In this document: positions 7,863 through 16,283 of the stretch, piece after piece | How positions within the stretch are numbered: the first letter of the stretch is position 1 | Layout: each line of letters opens with the position of its first letter | From: Limnocylindrus sp040397235 | GTDB lineage: Bacteria > Chloroflexota > Limnocylindria > Limnocylindrales > Limnocylindraceae | Reading direction: 5' to 3' | Assembly (NCBI GenBank): GCA_040397235.1 | Contig: JBBAWH010000001.1 | Location: 259,896 to 323,895 of the forward strand | DNA length: 64,000 nucleotides | Program-made: the position numbers and the translations under genes | The notes under the pieces: model-generated | Told to the model about the DNA's origin: nothing | Seen by the model: only the letters and a program-made list of their open reading frames with translations | Databases searched by the model: none

Positions 7863-8605
7863 CCACCAACTGGCTAGCACGCCTCCCTGCAGAGACGGCA
7901 GACCGGTTGTCGGCGATCTGGATCCCCGTCGGGCTGCCTGGCTTCTCTGGTGCCGAGAAGGCGCGCTGGAACGCGCTCCTTAGCGAACGCTTCGGCGCCG
8001 ATGGCTGGCGGATCTCCCACGTCGTGCGCGGAAAGATCGTGCCACGAGCTGTAGCAATCCTTGAATACGAAGAGGCATACCGGCGCTACCTGCGCGACCG
8101 TCCTGAGTTGGTGAGCTTCTTGGTAGAGGCCTGCGCAAACGTGTACGACGACAACCCGACCAACGTCTACGACAACGACTACGAGCAGCCGCACACGGCG
8201 ATGAACCACTACCAAGACATCTCCGTACGCCGCGTCATTGCCGAGCTCGTCGACGATCCAGCCTGGCCAACGGTCACGGCAACACCAGATGAGACCGTAG
8301 AACTTCTCGATTTTGGCACCGGTGAGCGCGTCACCACACCGCGCGCGAGCGGCTTCAGGGGCGATGGGCTGCTACAGATTCGCGATCCCCTCTCCCCTGG
8401 ATACCTGCTCAGCCCAGCGGTCGTGCCGGCGCATGATCCGGCGCTGATCACCACGAACCCAGGGCGACGTGAGTGGTATCACGAAGAGGGGTGTGGCCAT
8501 CTCTCCATCGAAACGTTCTGGCAGTCAAGCAAAGTTGTGGAGGTGCGTCTGGATCGGTTCCTCGCGTCGGGTGATGCCCGATCCATGCCGCTTGCGGGGC
8601 TGTGA
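7859..8605 (+). CDS. Unknown protein between CoA-binding protein and PfkB kinase
   Basis: A 248-residue soluble protein that I do not recognise. It overlaps the upstream CoA-binding gene by ATGA and the downstream kinase by GTGA. Visible traits: a Trp-rich N-terminus, a conserved-looking acidic/tyrosine block around VYDDNPTNVYDNDYEQPH (about 99-116), a segment with DPLSPGYLLSPAVVPAHDPALI (about 181-200 and on) and a C-terminal block with EWYHEEGCGHLSIETFW. There is no signal peptide or membrane helix. Translational coupling to a PfkB kinase suggests a role in metabolism of the same sugar or nucleoside, but no catalytic motif is identifiable. Confidence 0.75.
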   Translation: MTTNWLARLPAETADRLSAIWIPVGLPGFSGAEKARWNALLSERFGADGWRISHVVRGKIVPRAVAILEYEEAYRRYLRDRPELVSFLVEACANVYDDNPTNVYDNDYEQPHTAMNHYQDISVRRVIAELVDDPAWPTVTATPDETVELLDFGTGERVTTPRASGFRGDGLLQIRDPLSPGYLLSPAVVPAHDPALITTNPGRREWYHEEGCGHLSIETFWQSSKVVEVRLDRFLASGDARSMPLAGL

Positions 8606-9438
8606 GTAGCGTCTTCTTCGGCACCGTGAGCCGCGATCGATATCTGGAGAGCGGCCGCACCCTACCTGGCGGCGGTGTCTTAAACATGGCGTACCACTGG
8701 GCCGCTGCCGGCAAAGAGTTCCTCCTCCAGACGCGGATCGGCTCGAGCGACCAGGATCTATTCGTGGAGTTCCTTCAGCGCAATCGGATTCCACATCTCC
8801 CTGCATCGCTCGTCGTGCCCGGAGAGAGCTCCTCTATCGATGTCCGTATCGGAGCAGACCGCCAACCGCAGATGGACAACTACGTCGATGGCGTGTGGAA
8901 GGTGGTGCACTGCACTGCAGAAGAGCTCGCCGCACTTGCTACCGCAACGCATTGGCATACCGTCCTCGTGGAAGGAGCGATCGCAGAGCTGGAGCGACTC
9001 TCGGCATCTGGACACCTTGAGCATGTGATGGTCAGTGCAGATTTCCTTGGGTTTCGCCATTACACGCCAGAGCGGCTCCGCGACACGCTCGCGCACATTG
9101 ATCTCGCCTTCATCGGCTGGCCCGGCGCGCGAGATGATGCGTCACTCGCGGAGGTTCGTCGCTTCGTTCTCGACGCTCAGAAGGTGGCCGTCGTAACCCT
9201 TGGGGCGCAGGGGGTTCTGGTCGTTGACGGTGGGAGCCAATCGGAGACGTTCTACCCAACCGTGGCGGTCCCCGTGGCGGGGAGCACCATTGGGTGTGGG
9301 GATGCCTTTATCGCAGCGTTCTTGATGGCGCACCAGGCTGGCGCCTCCTTGAGTGATTCCGTCGCTGCCGGGCAATCGGCGGGAGCTACCGCGACGGCGT
9401 GGAGTCTCCCCCTCCCTGACGCAGCGTACGCAGACTAG
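8602..9438 (+). CDS. PfkB-family carbohydrate/nucleoside kinase
   Basis: A 278-residue ribokinase-superfamily protein. The diagnostic C-terminal signature GSTIGCGDAFIAAFL (about 229-243) contains the catalytic Asp of GxGD and the anion-hole glycines. The N-terminal substrate part has the PGGGVLNMAYHWAAAG block (about 19-34) with the family GG motif. The short N-terminus and overall length resemble the fructoselysine/fructosamine kinase type, but the substrate cannot be assigned. The start is GTG 8602, which overlaps the stop of the unknown gene (GTGA). Its stop and that of the converging membrane gene share the same CTAG tetranucleotide. Confidence 0.88.
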   Translation: MSSVFFGTVSRDRYLESGRTLPGGGVLNMAYHWAAAGKEFLLQTRIGSSDQDLFVEFLQRNRIPHLPASLVVPGESSSIDVRIGADRQPQMDNYVDGVWKVVHCTAEELAALATATHWHTVLVEGAIAELERLSASGHLEHVMVSADFLGFRHYTPERLRDTLAHIDLAFIGWPGARDDASLAEVRRFVLDAQKVAVVTLGAQGVLVVDGGSQSETFYPTVAVPVAGSTIGCGDAFIAAFLMAHQAGASLSDSVAAGQSAGATATAWSLPLPDAAYAD

Positions 9439-9707
9439 GTCAGCAGGGCGAGCAAGATTCCTGCGGCCGCTGCAAGGCCAACGCCCGCCAAGCGGCGCAA
9501 TCGATTGGCGATGAGCTCACCCTCGAGACGATCGACAAGGTCGGGGCCACTCCCCGGGGTGCCGCGCCACGCCTCATAGCGAGTCGCTGCACCGACGCGG
9601 CTTGCCCACTCCGTTCGCGCTCGAAGGAGCGGTGGGAGCCGGAGTGCAAGGTAGACGAACCCGGCGATGCCGAGACCGCCAACGAAGAGTCGAACCAGGT
9701 CGAGCAC
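9435..9707 (-). CDS. Small two-helix membrane protein at the end of the gat operon
   Basis: A 90-residue protein starting directly after the gatB stop. Hydrophobic segments lie at about 4-24 (VRLFVGGLGIAGFVYLALRL) and 74-89 (GVGLAAAAGILLALL), with a basic, soluble stretch between containing ELIANRLRRL. No family recognised. The adjoining stop/start and shared strand make it the last gene of the uvrD-ligA-gatCAB operon. The 3' end overlaps the converging PfkB kinase gene by 4 bp. Confidence 0.65.
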   Translation of the reverse strand: MLDLVRLFVGGLGIAGFVYLALRLPPLLRARTEWASRVGAATRYEAWRGTPGSGPDLVDRLEGELIANRLRRLAGVGLAAAAGILLALLT

Positions 9708-11141
9708 TTAGGCGTCGAGCAGAGTCTTGAAGACGGCGCCAAGTTGGGCAGCGTCGCCACGCCCCTTGCTCGCCTTCATCGCCTGGCCAACCAAGAAGCC
9801 GATCGCCTGCTGCTTCCCCGCCTTCCAGTCGGCGAGCGCCTGTGGGTTCGCAGCGAGCACCTCGCTAGCAAGTTTCTTCAGGGCGCCGTCGTCACTAATC
9901 TGCCCAAGCCCGCGCTCAGCGATCGCCGCGCGCACATCGAAGCTGCCGCCCAAGAGCTCGGCGAAGAGTTCTTTCCCTATGGTGCCATTGATCTCCTTGC
10001 GAAAGACCGCGCCAATCAGCGCGGCGAATTGCACCGGATCCGGCTCCGCAGCCCCCTCATTTGCCGCTCGGAGATACTCGCCTGTCACCCAGTTGGCGAG
10101 CGTCTTCGCATCAATCGTTGCATCTGCAGCGCGTGACGCCTCAAAGAGCGCCGCAGCACGAGGCTCACCGACCAAGACAGCGGCATCGTATTCGGAGAGC
10201 CCGAGCTGTTCCACATAGCGTGCTCGGCGCGCCGAAGGGACCTCGGGGATGCTCGCAACGATGCCCGCCAACCAGGCTGGATCAATGGCGAGTGGCGGCA
10301 GGTCAGGCTCTGGGAAGTAGCGGTAGTCGTGCGAGTTCTCTTTTGCGCGCATCGTGTAGGTGCTCTCGCTCGACTCATCCCAGCCGCGTGTCTCTTGCGT
10401 GATCGTTCCACCCGATTCAAGGACTTCGGTCTGCCGTGCAATCTCAAAGGCGATCGCCTTCTCCACCGAGCGGAAGGAGTTCATGTTCTTTACTTCGGTG
10501 CGCGTACCAAACGGTGCATCCTCGCTTGGACGGATCGAGACATTTGCCTCGACGCGCATCTGCCCGTTCTCCATCTCGGCGTCGGCTGCACCGATCGTGC
10601 GCAGCAGGAGTCGGAGCTCTTCGGCGTAGCGGCGGGCCGTCTCAGCGTCGCGAATGTCGGGTTCGGTCACGATCTCAAGGAGCGCGACGCCCGAACGGTT
10701 GTAGTCGATCAGGCTGGAGCGCTTCCCGTCACCCCCCTTCTCGTGGCGAAGGCGAGCCGTATCCTCCTCGAGGTGGGCGCGGCGAATGCGCACGCGACTG
10801 GTTCCGGCGCTGGTTGTTACCTCAATGGTTCCATGCTCGGCGAGTGGGAAGTCGAGCTGGCTGATCTGATACCCCTTCGGTAGGTCTGGGTAGAAGTAGT
10901 TCTTGCGATCCCAAATCGTGGTGGCCGGCGCGGCGGCACCGATCGCAGCACCAACGGCGAGGACTTTCTCAATCGCGGCTCGGTTCGGCACTGGGAGTGC
11001 GCCAGGGAGGCCGAGGCAGGTTGGGCAGGTCTTGCTGTTCGGGAGGTCACCCTCGGCCGCAATGGCGCAGGGGCAGAACATCTTTGTGACGGTGCGTAGC
11101 TGTACGTGCACCTCAATGCCGATCACCGCATGCCAGGTCAT
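9708..11141 (-). CDS. gatB: Asp/Glu-tRNA(Asn/Gln) amidotransferase subunit B
   Basis: A 477-residue GatB. It begins WHAVIGIEVHVQLRT and has the zinc-binding cysteines of FCPCAI and TCPTCLGLPGALPVPN (about 23-52), the kinase-like region with GVALLEIVTEPD (about 151-162), RVEANVSIRP and GTRTEVKNMNS, and a C-terminal tRNA-binding tail domain. GatB phosphorylates the misacylated Glu-tRNA(Gln) or Asp-tRNA(Asn) and transfers ammonia delivered from GatA. The start codon overlaps the aminotransferase stop by 4 bp. Confidence 0.97.
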   Translation of the reverse strand: MTWHAVIGIEVHVQLRTVTKMFCPCAIAAEGDLPNSKTCPTCLGLPGALPVPNRAAIEKVLAVGAAIGAAAPATTIWDRKNYFYPDLPKGYQISQLDFPLAEHGTIEVTTSAGTSRVRIRRAHLEEDTARLRHEKGGDGKRSSLIDYNRSGVALLEIVTEPDIRDAETARRYAEELRLLLRTIGAADAEMENGQMRVEANVSIRPSEDAPFGTRTEVKNMNSFRSVEKAIAFEIARQTEVLESGGTITQETRGWDESSESTYTMRAKENSHDYRYFPEPDLPPLAIDPAWLAGIVASIPEVPSARRARYVEQLGLSEYDAAVLVGEPRAAALFEASRAADATIDAKTLANWVTGEYLRAANEGAAEPDPVQFAALIGAVFRKEINGTIGKELFAELLGGSFDVRAAIAERGLGQISDDGALKKLASEVLAANPQALADWKAGKQQAIGFLVGQAMKASKGRGDAAQLGAVFKTLLDA

Positions 11142-12322
11142 GCCGCCACCTCGCGCGCCTTGGCAACGAATCGGCCGATGCGCACCAACGCCTCGCGGAG
11201 GTTCTCTTCCGAGGTGGCGTAGCAGATACGCACATGCCCGACGCCGCTCGTACCGAACGAGGATCCCGGAATCACCGCGACACGCTCTTCGGTGAGGAGG
11301 CCCTCAGCGAACTGCTCGTCGGTGAGACCGGTTGAGCGAATGTCGGGGAAGGCGTAGAAGGCGCCCTGTGGCGCACCGGTTGGTAGTTTGAGTGCGGCGA
11401 GGCCATCCAGCACAATGGTGCGACGTCGCGCGTAGGCGGCGCGCATCTCCTCGAGCGCCGGCTCGCCGTTCGTGAGCGCTTCAAGGGCTGCATCTTGCGC
11501 GATCGTTGGGGCGCTCATGATCGTGTACTGGTGAATCTTGACCAGGCCCGCAACGATCTCCTTCGGGGCGCAGAGGAAGCCGACGCGCCACCCCGTCATG
11601 GCGTACGACTTCGAGAAGCCGCCGATCAGGATGGTGCGCTCACGCATCCCCGGATAGGCCGACATTGCGCGGTGCGCCGGTCCCTCATAGACGAGTCGGT
11701 CATAGATCTCGTCGCTAATCACCACCAGGTCCCGTGCCACGGAGATCTTGGCGAGCGCCTCGCGGGTCGGCTCGTCGAGGGTTGCCCCCGTTGGATTCGC
11801 CGGATAGCCGAGGAAGAGCGCCTTGGCGCCGGTCGCCGCGGCATCAACGGCCTCAGCATGGAGGCGCCAGTTGTCGCTGCCGCTCGTCGCCACCGGTACG
11901 GCGGTTCCACCCGCAAAGACGATCGCTGGGAGGTAGGCGACATACGACGGCTCTGGCAGCACGATGCGATCGCCCGTACCGACGATGCCGCGTACGGCGA
12001 GGTCAACCGCCTCAGAGGCACCGACCGTGATGATGATTTCGCTCTCTGGATCGTAGGTGACCCCCGAGCGCTCCTGAATCTTCGCGGCAATGGCGCGGCG
12101 AAGCTCAATGGTTCCGTAGTTTGAGGTGTAGTGGGTGCGACCAGCACGTAGGCTCGTCACCGCCGCCTCAACGATGTGTGCAGGAGTGTCGAAGTCGGGC
12201 TCCCCCACGCCGAGGCTGATCACGTCGCTCATCGTTGCGGCGATGTCGAAGAAGCGTCGGATGCCAGAGGGCGGCACCGCGTGGACGCGGTCAGCGAGTG
12301 CGCGCTTTGCGAAGTCGCTCAC
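11138..12322 (-). CDS. Class I/II PLP-dependent aminotransferase (aspartate aminotransferase type)
   Basis: A 394-residue fold-type I aminotransferase. The ISLGVGEPDFDTP block (about 34-46), the substrate/PLP residues YPANPTGATLD and ISDEIYDRLVYEG (about 201-213), and the PLP lysine in GGFSKSYAMTGWRVGF (about 233-248) are all present. The family interconverts aspartate/oxaloacetate or aromatic and alanine substrates with glutamate; exact specificity is not determinable. It is embedded between gatA and gatB with ATGA overlaps on both sides, so it is made together with the amidotransferase that uses Glu- and Asp-tRNA. Confidence 0.92.
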   Translation of the reverse strand: MSDFAKRALADRVHAVPPSGIRRFFDIAATMSDVISLGVGEPDFDTPAHIVEAAVTSLRAGRTHYTSNYGTIELRRAIAAKIQERSGVTYDPESEIIITVGASEAVDLAVRGIVGTGDRIVLPEPSYVAYLPAIVFAGGTAVPVATSGSDNWRLHAEAVDAAATGAKALFLGYPANPTGATLDEPTREALAKISVARDLVVISDEIYDRLVYEGPAHRAMSAYPGMRERTILIGGFSKSYAMTGWRVGFLCAPKEIVAGLVKIHQYTIMSAPTIAQDAALEALTNGEPALEEMRAAYARRRTIVLDGLAALKLPTGAPQGAFYAFPDIRSTGLTDEQFAEGLLTEERVAVIPGSSFGTSGVGHVRICYATSEENLREALVRIGRFVAKAREVAA

Positions 12323-13866
12323 GCCGCACCTCCACCGAGCTTGGTCAGATCATGCGGCGCCACCGTGCGCCATGCTGCGGTTGCCGTGAGCGCCTCGTAG
12401 CCCGCGGAGATACTGAGCAGTTCGGCTTCAGACCATGGCTTGCCGATCAGCTGCAGACCCACAGGGAGGTTCTCAGAGAGGCCGCACGGAATGCTCACCC
12501 CTGGGAGGCCCGCCATGTTTGCCGGAAGCGTGCAGGCATCGGCGAGATACATGGAGACCGGATCGCTCATCTTTGCGCCGAACTTCCAGGCCACTTGTGG
12601 ACTCGTAGGTGCAACGATGGCGTCGAAGCCCGCCGCCCAGATGCGATCAAAGTCGCGCGCGATCAGGGTGCGGACCTTCTGTGCCTTCACGTAATAGGCG
12701 TCGTAGTAGCCCGCGGAGAGTGCGTAGGTGCCGAGCATGATGCGTCGGCGCACCTCAGGGCCGAAGCCGCGACCGCGCGTCTCTAGGTAGCCGTTCAAGA
12801 GGTCACCGCCGCCGTGCTTTGATGCGCCGTAGCGAACTCCGTCGTAGCGAGCGAGGTTGGCCGACGCCTCTGCTGGCGCAACGATGTAGTAGGTCGCGAG
12901 CGCATGCTCAGTGGTTGGGAGGCTCACCTCTTCCACGATCCCGCCCGCAGCTTCAAGCGTCGCAACCGCATCACGAACGGCACGCTCAACTCCAGCCTCC
13001 ATGCCGGCGACAAAGTACTCCTTCGGCAGGGCGAATCGCTTGCCGCGAATGGCAGATGCGGCGGCATCACCGCTCGGGAGGTTGAGCAGCACCGCATCGA
13101 GAGGACTGCGTGAACTTGTGGCGTCGTGCGCATCGGCGCCAGCAATCGTGTGCAGCAGCAGTGCTGCATCCTGCGCCGTGCGCGCAAATGGCCCAACCTG
13201 ATCGAGCGATGATGCAAACGCGACGATGCCGTAGCGCGAGACGCGGCCGTAGGTCGGCTTCATGCCGACGATGCCGGTGAGGCTCGCAGGCTGACGAATG
13301 GAGCCACCCGTATCGGTGCCGATGGAGAGCGGGGCGTGGAACGCCGCAACAGCGGCGGAGGATCCGCCCGACGAACCACCAGGGACGCGGTCGACCGCCC
13401 ACGGGTTCACCGTCTTCTTGTATGCGGAGAACTCTGTCGATGAGCCCATGGCGAATTCGTCCATGTTGGTCTTCCCAAGAATCACCGCACCGGCCTCTCT
13501 CAAACGCGCAGCAATGGTGGCGTCGTATGGGCTGATGTATCCCTCGAGGATTCGTGAGCCCGCAGTTGTGGGGGTTCCGGTGAGGTTGACGAGGTCCTTC
13601 AGCGCAACGGGGACGCCGAGGAGTGGCGGGAGCGCGTTGAGCGCCGCGGCACCAGCGGCACGTGCGGTCGCGTAGCGCGCATCGGCGCGGTCGGCCTCAG
13701 CACGCGCCTCCTCGTGTCGAAGGTGCAGCCATGCGCCAAGGACACCATCTTCTCGATCAATAGCGGCAAAGAGCTCATCGGTGACGGCGCATGAGGTTGC
13801 GGCGCCCGATTGGAATGCGGCGCGCAGCTCGGTCGCGGTTGCGCGGCGTAGGCTCTCCCCGCTCAT
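12319..13866 (-). CDS. gatA: Asp/Glu-tRNA(Asn/Gln) amidotransferase subunit A
   Basis: A 515-residue amidase-signature enzyme. The Ser-cisSer-Lys triad regions are visible: the lysine in GVPVALKDLVNL (about 85-96), GGSSGGSSAAVA (about 157-168) and GTDTGGSIRQPASLTGIVG (about 177-195). GatA hydrolyses glutamine and channels ammonia to GatB. It overlaps gatC by 4 bp (ATGA) upstream and the aminotransferase by 4 bp downstream. The length is slightly greater than the common 480-490, with no obvious insertion. Confidence 0.97.
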   Translation of the reverse strand: MSGESLRRATATELRAAFQSGAATSCAVTDELFAAIDREDGVLGAWLHLRHEEARAEADRADARYATARAAGAAALNALPPLLGVPVALKDLVNLTGTPTTAGSRILEGYISPYDATIAARLREAGAVILGKTNMDEFAMGSSTEFSAYKKTVNPWAVDRVPGGSSGGSSAAVAAFHAPLSIGTDTGGSIRQPASLTGIVGMKPTYGRVSRYGIVAFASSLDQVGPFARTAQDAALLLHTIAGADAHDATSSRSPLDAVLLNLPSGDAAASAIRGKRFALPKEYFVAGMEAGVERAVRDAVATLEAAGGIVEEVSLPTTEHALATYYIVAPAEASANLARYDGVRYGASKHGGGDLLNGYLETRGRGFGPEVRRRIMLGTYALSAGYYDAYYVKAQKVRTLIARDFDRIWAAGFDAIVAPTSPQVAWKFGAKMSDPVSMYLADACTLPANMAGLPGVSIPCGLSENLPVGLQLIGKPWSEAELLSISAGYEALTATAAWRTVAPHDLTKLGGGAA

Positions 13867-14168
13867 CCGTCGGCCTCCTCGGAGAGGATCGCCTGCACGC
13901 GCACAAAGTCACCGCTCCGTGCCGGTGCGTTCTTCAGGGCATCGTCAACGGGGAGGGATGGCTCAGCGATGTCGTCACGCAGGGGCATCGCCTGAACGAT
14001 CGTCTGTGCACTCGGCGGGACGCTCGAGGTATCGACATCGGCGAGGTGGGCCCACTGCTCCAGGATGAGGTTGAGGTCGCCCTGGAGCTTCCCCAACTCG
14101 TCGCTGGTGAGGCCGAGGCGTGCCAGCGCAGCGACGCGTTCTACCTCGGCACGGGTCAGTTCACTCAT
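13863..14168 (-). CDS. gatC: Asp/Glu-tRNA(Asn/Gln) amidotransferase subunit C
   Basis: A 101-residue GatC, the belt-like stabilising subunit of GatCAB. The N-terminus LTRAEVERVAALARLGLT matches the family, and the C-terminal part has the typical LRDDIAEPSLPVDDALKNAP segment. Its start is 10 bp downstream of the ligA stop. A TAGGAT hexamer overlapping that stop codon is exactly 6 nt before the ATG, so gatC probably also has an internal leaderless promoter besides read-through from ligA. Confidence 0.95.
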   Translation of the reverse strand: MSELTRAEVERVAALARLGLTSDELGKLQGDLNLILEQWAHLADVDTSSVPPSAQTIVQAMPLRDDIAEPSLPVDDALKNAPARSGDFVRVQAILSEEADG

Positions 14169-14174
14169 GCGGGA

Positions 14175-14180
14175 ATCCTA
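14175..14180 (-). promoter_or_regulatory. Putative -10 element of leaderless gatC, overlapping the ligA stop
   Basis: TAGGAT, whose first three bases are the ligA TAG stop codon, ends exactly 6 nt before the gatC ATG. No Shine-Dalgarno sequence lies between. Confidence 0.5.
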
Positions 14181-16283
14181 CCCGCCCGACGGCTCAACCC
14201 CCAGGAGCGCGATGAGGCCCGCCTCATCAACGATCTGAATGCCGAGCTTCTCGGCGGCGGCACGCTTGGAGCCAGCCTTCTCTCCCGCCACGAGCAGTGA
14301 TGTCTTTGCGGTCACCACATCGGCGACCGTACCCCCCGCCGCTGCGATGCGATCCTGCGCCTCGCGTCGGCTCCAGCCCGTTGCCGCGAGCGTTCCCGTG
14401 AACACAATGACCCGCCCAGCAAGCGGGCCACCCGTCACGACCGGCGCGACCGCGGCGGGAACGATCACGAGCCCCGCGTCGAGGAGGTCTTCGAGCGATT
14501 CGCCCGCCAGCCCTGTGGCGAACGCGGCGAGGATGCTCTCCGCCACCACCGCGCCAACCCCTGAGATGGCGGTGAGCTCCTCTGCTGTGAGGGAGCGCAG
14601 CGTGGCAAGCACGGTACGGCCCCACGCTGCTCCACTGGCCGCAGAGACACGACGCTGCAGCTCTGCTGCGAGATCCTTCGCCGTCGCCTCACCGACATGG
14701 CGAATGCCGAGCGCAACGAGAACGCGCCATAGCTCGCGGCTTCGTCGCGCCTCAATCATGCCGAGCACGTTGCTGATGCGATTCGGTCCTTCGCGACGAG
14801 ACCCGTCACTCAGGCTCCCCATGCGGTCCAGCCCATCGAGTTGTTCGGCGGTCAGGCGGTACAGATCGCCGAGGCGGCGAACCACGCCACGCTCCACCAA
14901 CTGTGCGAGCAACTTTTTGCCGACGCCCTCGAGGTCGAGCGCCCCACGGCCAACCGCATAGCGCAGCGTCTCAAAGTTCTGCGCCGGACAGGCGCGATTC
15001 GGGCAGCGATGGCGCACCTCATCGCGTACAACTTCAGCACTGCATGACGGACAGCGCGTCGGCATGGTGAACTCAGGGAGGGGTGAGGTGCGGCGCTCGG
15101 CAAGCCCACGCACCACCTCAGGGATCACATCCCCCGCCTTCTGCAGCACGACGATATCTCCCACGCGAACATCCTTGCGACGAATCTCATCGATGTTGTG
15201 CAGCGTTGCGCGTCGCACCGTTGAGCCAGCCACCAAGACCGGCTCCATCTCTGCCACCGGAGTGAGGTAGCCGGTACGGCCAACCTCCACGCTAATGCCG
15301 AGGAGTCGGGTCGTTACCTGCTCCGGGGGAAACTTGTAGGCGATCGCCCACTTCGGCGAACGGGCGATAGAGCCGAGCTGCTCCTGATCGGCGACCGCAT
15401 CCACTTTCAGTACCGCGCCGTCGGTCTCGTACTCGAGGGCGCGACGCTTCTCAACCCACTCGGCAAGGAACGATGCTGCACTCGCCCCACTCAGACCGGC
15501 ACGAGCATGCTGCTCAGTTGGAAGTCCGAGTTCGTGCAGCCGACGGAGCGCCGCACTCTGCGCGGCTGGGGCTGGCTCCTCAAAGAGCTGATAAGCGAAG
15601 AACGAGAGGTTGCGCTTGGCCGTGATCGCGGCATCTTTCTGCCGCAGTGAGCCAGCCGCCGAGTTGCGTGGATTCGCATAGAGGGGGAGATCGGTGGCGG
15701 CTCGCTCAGCATTGAGCGCAGCGAACGACGACTTCGGCATGTAGATCTCGCCACGCACCTCACAGGTAGCCGGCTTCTTCAGCGTTGCAGGAATGGCCCG
15801 AATCGTGCGCACATTCGCCGTCACATCTTCACCGGTGGTGCCGTCTCCGCGGGTTGCGGCGCGCACGAGCACGCCTCGCTCGTAGATGAGGCTGATCGCA
15901 AGGCCATCAATCTTCAGCTCAGCGACGAGTTCGGGCTCGCGCCCGCCGAGCCCCTTCGCCGCACTGGCGGCGAAGTCGGCGACCTCTTCGGGCGAGAATG
16001 CGTTCGAGAGGCTCAGCATTGGACGCTCGTGACGTACCTCGGTCAGCTTGACCGCTGGCTCCACTCGATCATCCGCACTCGGTCCGACACGCTGCGTTGG
16101 CGAGTCTGGCGTAACGAGCTCGGGATGTGCCTTCTCAAGGGCGTTGAGTTCAACGCGCAGCGCGTCGTATTCGACGTCTGCAAGCGTTGGCGCATCCTCA
16201 ACGTAGTAGCGACGATCCGCCTCGTTAATGGCGGCAACGAGTTCGCGATAGCGTGCCGCTGGCGCGAGAGCCTTGGCGCTCAT
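14178..16283 (-). CDS. ligA: NAD-dependent DNA ligase
   Basis: A 701-residue LigA. Domain Ia and nucleotidyltransferase come first with adenylated lysine in AELKIDGLAISL (about 121-132); the OB fold follows, then the four-cysteine zinc finger CPSC...CPNRAC (about 415-434), helix-hairpin-helix repeats and a C-terminal BRCT domain (from about 620, GPLAGRVIVFTGTL). The enzyme seals nicks in replication and repair using NAD. A short insertion, LSDGSRREGPNR, sits in the HhH region where most family members have a plain GEKSA loop. The start overlaps the uvrD stop by 4 bp; uvrD-ligA-gatCAB order is also found in Firmicutes. Confidence 0.97.
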   Translation of the reverse strand: MSAKALAPAARYRELVAAINEADRRYYVEDAPTLADVEYDALRVELNALEKAHPELVTPDSPTQRVGPSADDRVEPAVKLTEVRHERPMLSLSNAFSPEEVADFAASAAKGLGGREPELVAELKIDGLAISLIYERGVLVRAATRGDGTTGEDVTANVRTIRAIPATLKKPATCEVRGEIYMPKSSFAALNAERAATDLPLYANPRNSAAGSLRQKDAAITAKRNLSFFAYQLFEEPAPAAQSAALRRLHELGLPTEQHARAGLSGASAASFLAEWVEKRRALEYETDGAVLKVDAVADQEQLGSIARSPKWAIAYKFPPEQVTTRLLGISVEVGRTGYLTPVAEMEPVLVAGSTVRRATLHNIDEIRRKDVRVGDIVVLQKAGDVIPEVVRGLAERRTSPLPEFTMPTRCPSCSAEVVRDEVRHRCPNRACPAQNFETLRYAVGRGALDLEGVGKKLLAQLVERGVVRRLGDLYRLTAEQLDGLDRMGSLSDGSRREGPNRISNVLGMIEARRSRELWRVLVALGIRHVGEATAKDLAAELQRRVSAASGAAWGRTVLATLRSLTAEELTAISGVGAVVAESILAAFATGLAGESLEDLLDAGLVIVPAAVAPVVTGGPLAGRVIVFTGTLAATGWSRREAQDRIAAAGGTVADVVTAKTSLLVAGEKAGSKRAAAEKLGIQIVDEAGLIALLGVEPSGG

